From Cenococcum geophilum 1.58 (taxonomy: Eukaryota > Ascomycota > Dothideomycetes > Gloniales > Gloniaceae), in the NCBI GenBank assembly GCA_001692895.1, contig KV748231.1:1-64000 (forward strand): a DNA stretch of 64,000 nt. The letters are read 5' to 3'. A program made the translations under genes and the position numbers. The first letter of the stretch is position 1. Each line of letters starts with the position of its first letter. Of the stretch, positions 58,883 to 64,000 are shown piece by piece. The notes under the pieces were generated by a model. The model was not told where the DNA came from, did no database searches, and saw only the letters and a list, made by a program, of their open reading frames with translations.

Positions 58883-60150
58883 GGCTAACGGATGTTGTGG
58901 GGAGGAAGAAATGAGAGGTAGAGATTGAATCTGGTGGGTGAGAATGAGAGAAGGCGTGAAATTTACTAATTATCAATGTTGTGGCTTCACTGACATGAGC
59001 ACTGCCTAGCGGGAATCGTTCACCAGTAAGGGGAGGTATGAGGAACGAAGTTATTTAGATTCTCTGCGCAACAACTAATGAGTACCTTTCTAGCCTATCG
59101 CAGGCACTTTTAGGCTGGTGCATAATACGTCGGGGCAGGAATTTCACTAGAGAATGTATGAGCCAAGATAAAACTTGTGACAACAATGTTTTTTGGATGG
59201 GAAATAGTACTTTCAATCCATGAGTATAAAACTTGCCAACAACATTCTTCCGTCTGAGTGAGCTATATAGAGAGTTGAATAACGAGAAAGGTAATGCTCA
59301 TTTTAGAAAATAAAAGGGTAGAAGGATTGGCTTGCTTCTTACATTAGCGCCTCCATTCATACATTCTTAGGGGATACCCGTAAGCCTTTGCCCCTTTGGG
59401 GTACTGCATGAGGAAATTTTCCACATCTCCCCCAATGTCATCTCTATCAAGCCATCCATCTAGACAACATAAACGCATCTAGACTTCCGCTTGCCTTTAG
59501 GAATGGGGTTGTTTTGGGAACTATTGAGTAGGTGTTGAAGGTTGGGTTTCCCCCTCTTAATTGTTCCCCTGTCCAGAACAATAGCCCGTTGTAGCTTCTG
59601 AGATAGCAAAATTCTAGGTTAATGAAAGAAATCAGTAGCCCTGATTGTCTTCAGTTTCAAACACTGAAATGTGCTCTGGCGTGTAAAGGGTGTTTCAAGA
59701 TGCTCTACCATTAATCACAAGTCTAAAATCAACTTTCCCACTTGCCCACCTATTTTCTACACCGCCGATCGTTTAATATGGGTCAAAAGGAGCAGAACCT
59801 ATAAATGACTATTGCTGATTTTAATGCCGGCAAATTTAAATCTGGTACCTAAGCTGCACGAGCGTACAGTGTCCCTCCGTCAACTTTTCACAATCACATA
59901 AGTGCTAAGCAGCCACGACGAATTGCTCACCAGCACGAACAGCAATTGACCCCTACACGAGACTTCCTTGCAAATTAGGTGCTTAAATAAGACTTACAAG
60001 GATTTACCGTTATATGCCCAATTATAAGAAATAGTGGCTTAAATAAATAAATAAAATTATAATACTAAGCTCCTTAATAAGTGTGAGGGGCTCTACGGTG
60101 ATGTGCACGGCCACCCCCGCTCGCTAAATCGCCACCAACTGTACATACTA
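58883..60150. other. Intergenic region, no gene recognised
   Basis: The first few hundred bases should be promoter of the SET gene. The rest has no protein-like frame. A small AT-rich patch at 60000-60080 (AAATAAATAAATAAAATTATAA-type) precedes the short inverted-repeat element. Confidence 0.5.
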
Positions 60151-60308
60151 AGGCATAAGTTTCGTTAGTACGTCCCGTCTGACATGGATTATTGACAAGG
60201 ATAAGACAGGCTATCAGACCAATGATGTATGATAATCTTTTAAAGTAACCAATGAGAAAAGAGGAATTCTTTTGCCAAGCTCTACGTATGCTAACGAAAC
60301 TTATGCCT
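60151..60308. mobile_element. 158-bp inverted-repeat element (possible small MITE)
   Basis: Perfect 18-bp inverted repeats, AGGCATAAGTTTCGTTAG at 60151-60168 and its reverse complement at 60291-60308, bracket 122 bp without coding potential. A looser TACGT/ACGTA follows inside. No clear target duplication is visible (CTA before, GAT after). It ends 382 bp before the DUF7730-like start codon and so may contribute to that gene's upstream region. Confidence 0.6.
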
Positions 60309-60690
60309 GATACCGTAGTAGTAATTGTAGCGAAGCAATATGCTCGGCTGCAAGAACCGGCGACCAGCCTTCCTCCGCAGTGTCGTGATCTTTGTCAAAT
60401 ATCGTGAGGTTTCCACCCGTACGATATTGCCAAACTTCATCAGCCACTGCAGAGACAGTCGTGGGCAAAAGAGGGAGAAAGAGGAAGCGTACGTCAGGCA
60501 AGTTCTGAATTACCGGCGTTCATGCACCGCCCCACCGTGCCTTACGCCACAGCCTGAACAACTCTACGTAGCTTCTAATTTCACCCCAGGATATCAACCC
60601 TTCCACCGTACTATACATATAAACTCCTCGCGGCCTCTGATATATTTTTGGCAGATTCATTATACCCTCAGCACATCTCATTCCATCGCC

Positions 60691-61633
60691 ATGCGCTCCC
60701 TCCGCACCATCGCGGGCTCCCTCCTCCTCGCCGCCATACGCCCCTACGGCATTGCCATCATCGACTGGTCCATGCACCGCAAGATGCGCAGGCGACAAGA
60801 GCGAAAGGAAAGATGGCAGGCCAAAGGCAGAGCAACCTGGAACGCGCGCCTCCCCCCAGCTCGTTCTACAGAAAAAGATTATCTCGACGTCGTCGGAGGA
60901 GGAGGAGTAGATGTGTCGACCCAGCAGCAATCCTCCTTCTTCACAAAGCTACCTCTAGAAATCCGACGACTCATTTATGCGTATGCTTTGGGCGGAGAGC
61001 AGCTCCAGCTCGAAGTTGTTGACGAATTTATTGACGAAAAGATGTATGAGAAAGCGCCTTTTAGGCTGAGATGCCCTTCGGCACAACGGCTCTTGGCTTT
61101 TCCGAAATCGTGCAAGATGGTGTATGTACATACCTATCTCTTTTTCTTTAAAATTTTAAGAATTGGTTAGTTGACTGAACTCTAGATACGAGGAAGCAGT
61201 GCAATTCATTTACACCTCCAACACATTCCTAATCCCCAACATCACAGCATATTTCTGCCTCCAACGCCTCCTCCCCACCCACTCCTTCCAAGCCATCCAG
61301 TCCATCCATCTAAATTGGGCACACCCCGAAGCCCGCGAGATGTTCGATTTCCTCGACGGCATTCCTCCCTACGATGTCTCATCTTGGAATCAAACCTGGC
61401 AGGAGATTTCGAAGATGAAAGGGTTGAAGTACGTGAGGGTCAACATGGTGATTTACGCGCCGGATGTCAAGCCCGCGTACGAGGAGCTTTTGTTTTCCTC
61501 GTTGGCGGCTGTGCAAGGGGTGGAGAAGATTGAGGCGCGCGTCAGTTGGGAGGAGGATGGTCAGCCCAACGAGGATAGGGGAAGGGTGTGGCCGTTTACT
61601 GTGAGGACTAGACTGTGGGGGTTGAAGAACTAA
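60691..61633 (+). CDS. DUF7730/F-box-like fungal protein
   Basis: Two exons, 60691-61121 and 61186-61633, give 292 aa; the 64-bp intron runs GTATGT..TAG. The ATG at 60691 (MRSLRTIAGSLLLAAIRPYG) follows CATCGCC; upstream codons are also open but not protein-like. The N-terminus is weakly hydrophobic, then very basic (HRKMRRRQERKERWQAKGR). The conserved core is FFTKLPLEIRRLIYAYALGG, LLAFPKSCKMVYEEAVQFIY, SNTFLIPNITAYFC and IQSIHLNWAH, which matches the widespread Pezizomycotina DUF7730 pattern of a short F-box-like LPxEIRxxIY motif and Y-E-E-A-V..LY/IYS.NTF. Function is unknown. Confidence 0.8.
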
Positions 61634-61790
61634 GTATGTAGCCACTATGGATGGTTGGAGTATTTACGGAGTGGGATTCAAAGATTGAAGTATTGGTATC
61701 AGTATTTCAATGACGTCGGAGTTACCGCATCTAGTAGGTTCTATTCGCGAGTAGCATCGCCGTATCTATCAATCCCATTTAACGTGGTAC

Positions 61791-62311
61791 TCGTGGCACC
61801 CACTAGTAAGCAGCGCTTACTAGTGGTCCCGGGCTCAATGCAACAACCGAGCTCAATGCAACTTTTATATTTGTATGGCGTCTCATACAAAATCAACCTT
61901 TTTCCAAGTTGAATAACTCAACAACAACGCTATAATAAATTATTAAATATATATACTTCTTTTTTTTATACCTAAATAAGTATAAAGAAACTTAATTTTA
62001 ATATTAATTTTCTATTTTATAGAAGTTTTAGTATTTACTGGCCTTAAATAAAATATAATAATAAAAAGTATAGAAATACAATAAATACAATAAATATCAG
62101 CTTTAAATAAGTTATATTATTGATTTTTAAAGGATTATATATAAGCCTTTAAATTCTTATATAATTTCTATGTAGTATTGTTAAGTTATTCAACTTGGAA
62201 AAAGGTCGATTTTGTATGAGACGCCATACAAATATAAAAGTTGCATTGAGCTCGGTTGTTGCATTGAGCCCGGGACCACTAGTAAGCGCTGCTTACTAGT
62301 GGGTGCCACGA
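61791..62311. mobile_element. Palindromic MITE E1 (about 521 bp) with about 130-bp inverted arms
   Basis: The ends are TCGTGGCACCCACTAGTAAG and its reverse complement. The arms (61791-61920 and 62185-62311) are nearly identical over about 130 bp, and each contains its own small palindrome ACTAGTAAGC..GCTTACTAGT. The 260-bp core is AT-rich and stop-rich. Flanks are GTAC at 61787-61790 and 62312-62315. The GTAC may be the duplication, or the target may be its central TA with arms starting CTCGTGG, as in Tc1/mariner-type elements. Open frames crossing the arms come from the palindrome, not from genes. Confidence 0.85.
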
Positions 62312-62315
62312 GTAC

Positions 62316-62550
62316 ACGGGGTTTTGCACGAGCCCTGAGTTTTGCACGAGCTAGTAGGCCGCTTCCTAATGTAGATGGAACACCAAAATACTGCCAAAAT
62401 GCCTTAGAAGTGTTGGGTCTTGCACGACCCAACAGCGTGCACGACCCAACGGCTACTTCTAAGGCATTTTGGCAGTATTTTGGTGTTCCATCTACATTAG
62501 GAAGCGGCCTACTAGCTCGTGCAAAACTCAGGGCTCGTGCAAAACCCCGT
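62316..62550. mobile_element. Nearly perfect palindromic MITE E2 (235 bp)
   Basis: The element is almost wholly two inverted arms of about 105 bp around a GACCCAAC-containing centre near 62433. It begins ACGGGGTTTTGCACGAGCC and ends with the reverse complement. It is flanked by GTAC on both sides (62312-62315 and 62551-62554), the left copy being shared with E1. The centre has nested smaller hairpins built from GTTGGGTC/GACCCAAC and TGCACG. It can fold into a long cruciform or, if transcribed, a long hairpin RNA. Confidence 0.85.
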
Positions 62551-62566
62551 GTACCACGTTACATCC

Positions 62567-62805
62567 TGTAAGCTTTGCAGTGCGAAGAATTAAATGAACG
62601 ACTTGATTGTGAATGTAGCTCTAGAGGCTCTATATATACACGAAGAAGGTAGAAGTGATGGGGTAATAGATAGCTGAAATGGGAACGGTAATCTGCCACC
62701 AATATTAATCTGCAACCAATATATTAGGTGGCGTTAACGCCGTCTTGGAGCCTTCCAAGCGGTGATCTTGTGTCTCAGCGCAGTGTCGGTAGTCGGTTAC
62801 ACACC
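62567..62805 (-). repeat. Probable 3' LTR of the Ty1/copia element (about 239 bp)
   Basis: The segment is bounded by TGTAAGC at 62567 and GGTTACACA at 62805, fitting the TG..CA rule with short imperfect inverted ends. On the minus strand it follows a polypurine tract (TCTGGGGGGG at about 62806-62815). A TATATATA box lies near 62630. The 5' LTR is outside the window, so LTR identity cannot be checked. Confidence 0.55.
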
Positions 62806-64000
62806 CCCCCAGATTTAACGATGTAGTTAAAGCTGTAGAACATAAAATAAGGGCAGAAGCTATACCAAAATAGGAAATTTAGATACAATTTGAGAGTAGC
62901 AAAGGGTAGGGTAATTAAAATGGCATATTGCGAATATTGCGAATATCGCGGATATTACGGATATCGCGGACATTGCGAATGGAGTCAATTGATCTGATGT
63001 CGAATATCCACCAAATTTAATTGCTTTATCCATGCCTCGTGCTTTTGACGGGGTAAGATCTTGGTAAGGCCGTTGGCAGGCATCTTGTCTGTAGGGACCT
63101 ATTGGACGTTAATCTTTTTATCTTAGACTTCCTGTCTCAGCTAGTGCTGATGGACGTCGATATGTCGAAGCTTGGTGTCAAGCTTTGGTGTATTCTGTCT
63201 TAGGAGTCGTACGGTCTACATATTGTCGCAGAGCATAGTAAAATCGCGTTCTAAATTAAAGCCTATTGCTTTAAAGAATCGTTGCCACCAGATAATTTTA
63301 ACGGCAGTAATAGATAGGGAAAGAAGCTCTACTTCGGTAGTTGAGCGTGTAACAGATCGCTATAGGGTTGCTTTCCAATTAATTAGTCCTCCAAATAGGG
63401 TAAATAGATATCATTAAGAGCTCCATCTAGTTTCTGTATAGTCCGCAAATGCTGCGTCGGATGCTCCGTAAAAGGTGACGTCTTCTCCTTTAGGGTTTCT
63501 GAAGTAGACGTGGGCTCTAAATACTTCGCCAGAGTATTTAATAGCTATAGATTTTGTTCTAAGACAGTAAGCAATAGCTTAGTTTACTGCGTCAAGGTGT
63601 TGTTAATTTAGATTAGTAAGGAATTCGGCTAGCTTAGAATGCGTCTTAGCAATATTAGGTCTTTTAAATACGGCAAGGTGTGTAAGTGACCCTACTCGTT
63701 TCTGGTAGGCTAGGGTTCTTTAAGNGTTCGTCTGCTNGTNNGACGGAATTAGTTCTTNGGCAGGAAGTNGTNACTTAGGAAATCTTTCTGGTGGTTAAAT
63801 ATTGAATTAATTGGCTATCTTTTCGATATAGGAGTCTTGGCAAAGCTAGAGCTTCCTACTTGCTCAATCTCGACTGATTTGAATACCTAGGAACTACTGT
63901 AGGTCTCCTAGTGCACGGATCTCGTATCGGTGCAGCAATTTTGCTTTAAATTCTTTAAGTCTTAAAAGGTCCTTTTTGGCAAATAGGACGGCTATATCGT
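62806..64000 (-). mobile_element. Ty1/copia retrotransposon pol 3' part (RT end and RNase H), truncated by window edge
   Basis: On the minus strand the reading gives an RT C-terminal phrase FLGIQIS (normally FLGIRI), LCQDSYI-KIANQFNI near 63880-63790, then RNase H motifs FYGASDAAFADYTETRWSS near 63475-63420, LFGGLINW, SVTRSTTEVELLSLS near 63365-63310, AVKIIWWQRFF near 63290, and the terminal DKMPANGLTKILP near 63065 and QKHEAWIKQLNL. Several stops and frame breaks show decay, milder than in the left-hand AT-rich block. N bases occur between 63725 and 63772. The element extends beyond 64000. Confidence 0.88.

Noticed and set aside
62190..62571. Open frames of 80 and 119 codons sharing the same protein phrases on both strands
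   Set aside because: They lie within the inverted arms of E1 and E2; shared phrases result from the palindromes.

Overview
This is a stretch of nuclear genome from a filamentous ascomycete (Pezizomycotina). Gene content and gene style suggest a Leotiomycete such as a Helotiales species, but that placement is inference. The grounds are: split genes with roughly 45-110 bp introns using GT..AG ends and CTAAC/CTAAT-like branch sites; single-copy fungal core genes; abundant C-to-T/G-to-A decay in repeats, which looks like repeat-induced point mutation (RIP); and Tad1-type LINE, Ty1/copia and MITE elements. Several CDS entries below were assembled by hand from exons whose splice sites and reading phases agree. 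Their coordinates run from start codon to stop codon and include introns.

Layout. Bases 1-5450 are an AT-rich, gene-free block holding a decayed SNF2-helicase fragment (about 340-960) and a 27-bp minisatellite (4742-5425). Bases 6045-10325 are one dead gene on the minus strand, a fungal STAND N-terminal domain plus ankyrin protein, split by a 5'-truncated Tad1-like LINE (about 6660-8305). From 11002 the window becomes gene-rich: an Ecl1-type zinc protein, the divergent pair EFM3 / ribosomal protein eS24, the SWR1 subunit VPS72, a 413-bp MITE, and an RRM+Pumilio (Jsn1/Puf2-like) RNA-binding protein. Bases 27156-34091 form an accessory island of three same-strand genes: a protein kinase-vWA fusion, a CorA-like membrane protein and a small orphan protein. 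It is followed by a second core block: the divergent pair PUS1 / TFIIE-alpha, SRP72, RNase P subunit POP3, a 2,507-aa USP-family deubiquitinase, the divergent pair AVO1-SIN1 / PRCC-like, and a SET-domain protein. The right end holds a short inverted-repeat element, a DUF7730-like gene, two palindromic MITEs inserted back to back at the same GTAC motif (61787-62554), and the 3' part of a minus-strand Ty1/copia retrotransposon that runs off the window and contains several N bases.

The core genes serve translation and RNA (EFM3, eS24, PUS1, SRP72, POP3, PUF), transcription and chromatin (TFIIE-alpha, VPS72, SET), TORC2 signalling (AVO1) and ubiquitin turnover. Three gene pairs share short divergent promoters of 243-332 bp. 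The best candidate for something undescribed is the kinase-vWA / CorA-like / small-protein island. It encodes a kinase with altered HRD and DFG motifs fused to a vWA domain with a weakened MIDAS, next to a membrane protein that lacks the CorA GMN signature. Its function is unknown and the link among the three genes is inferred only from position and strand.
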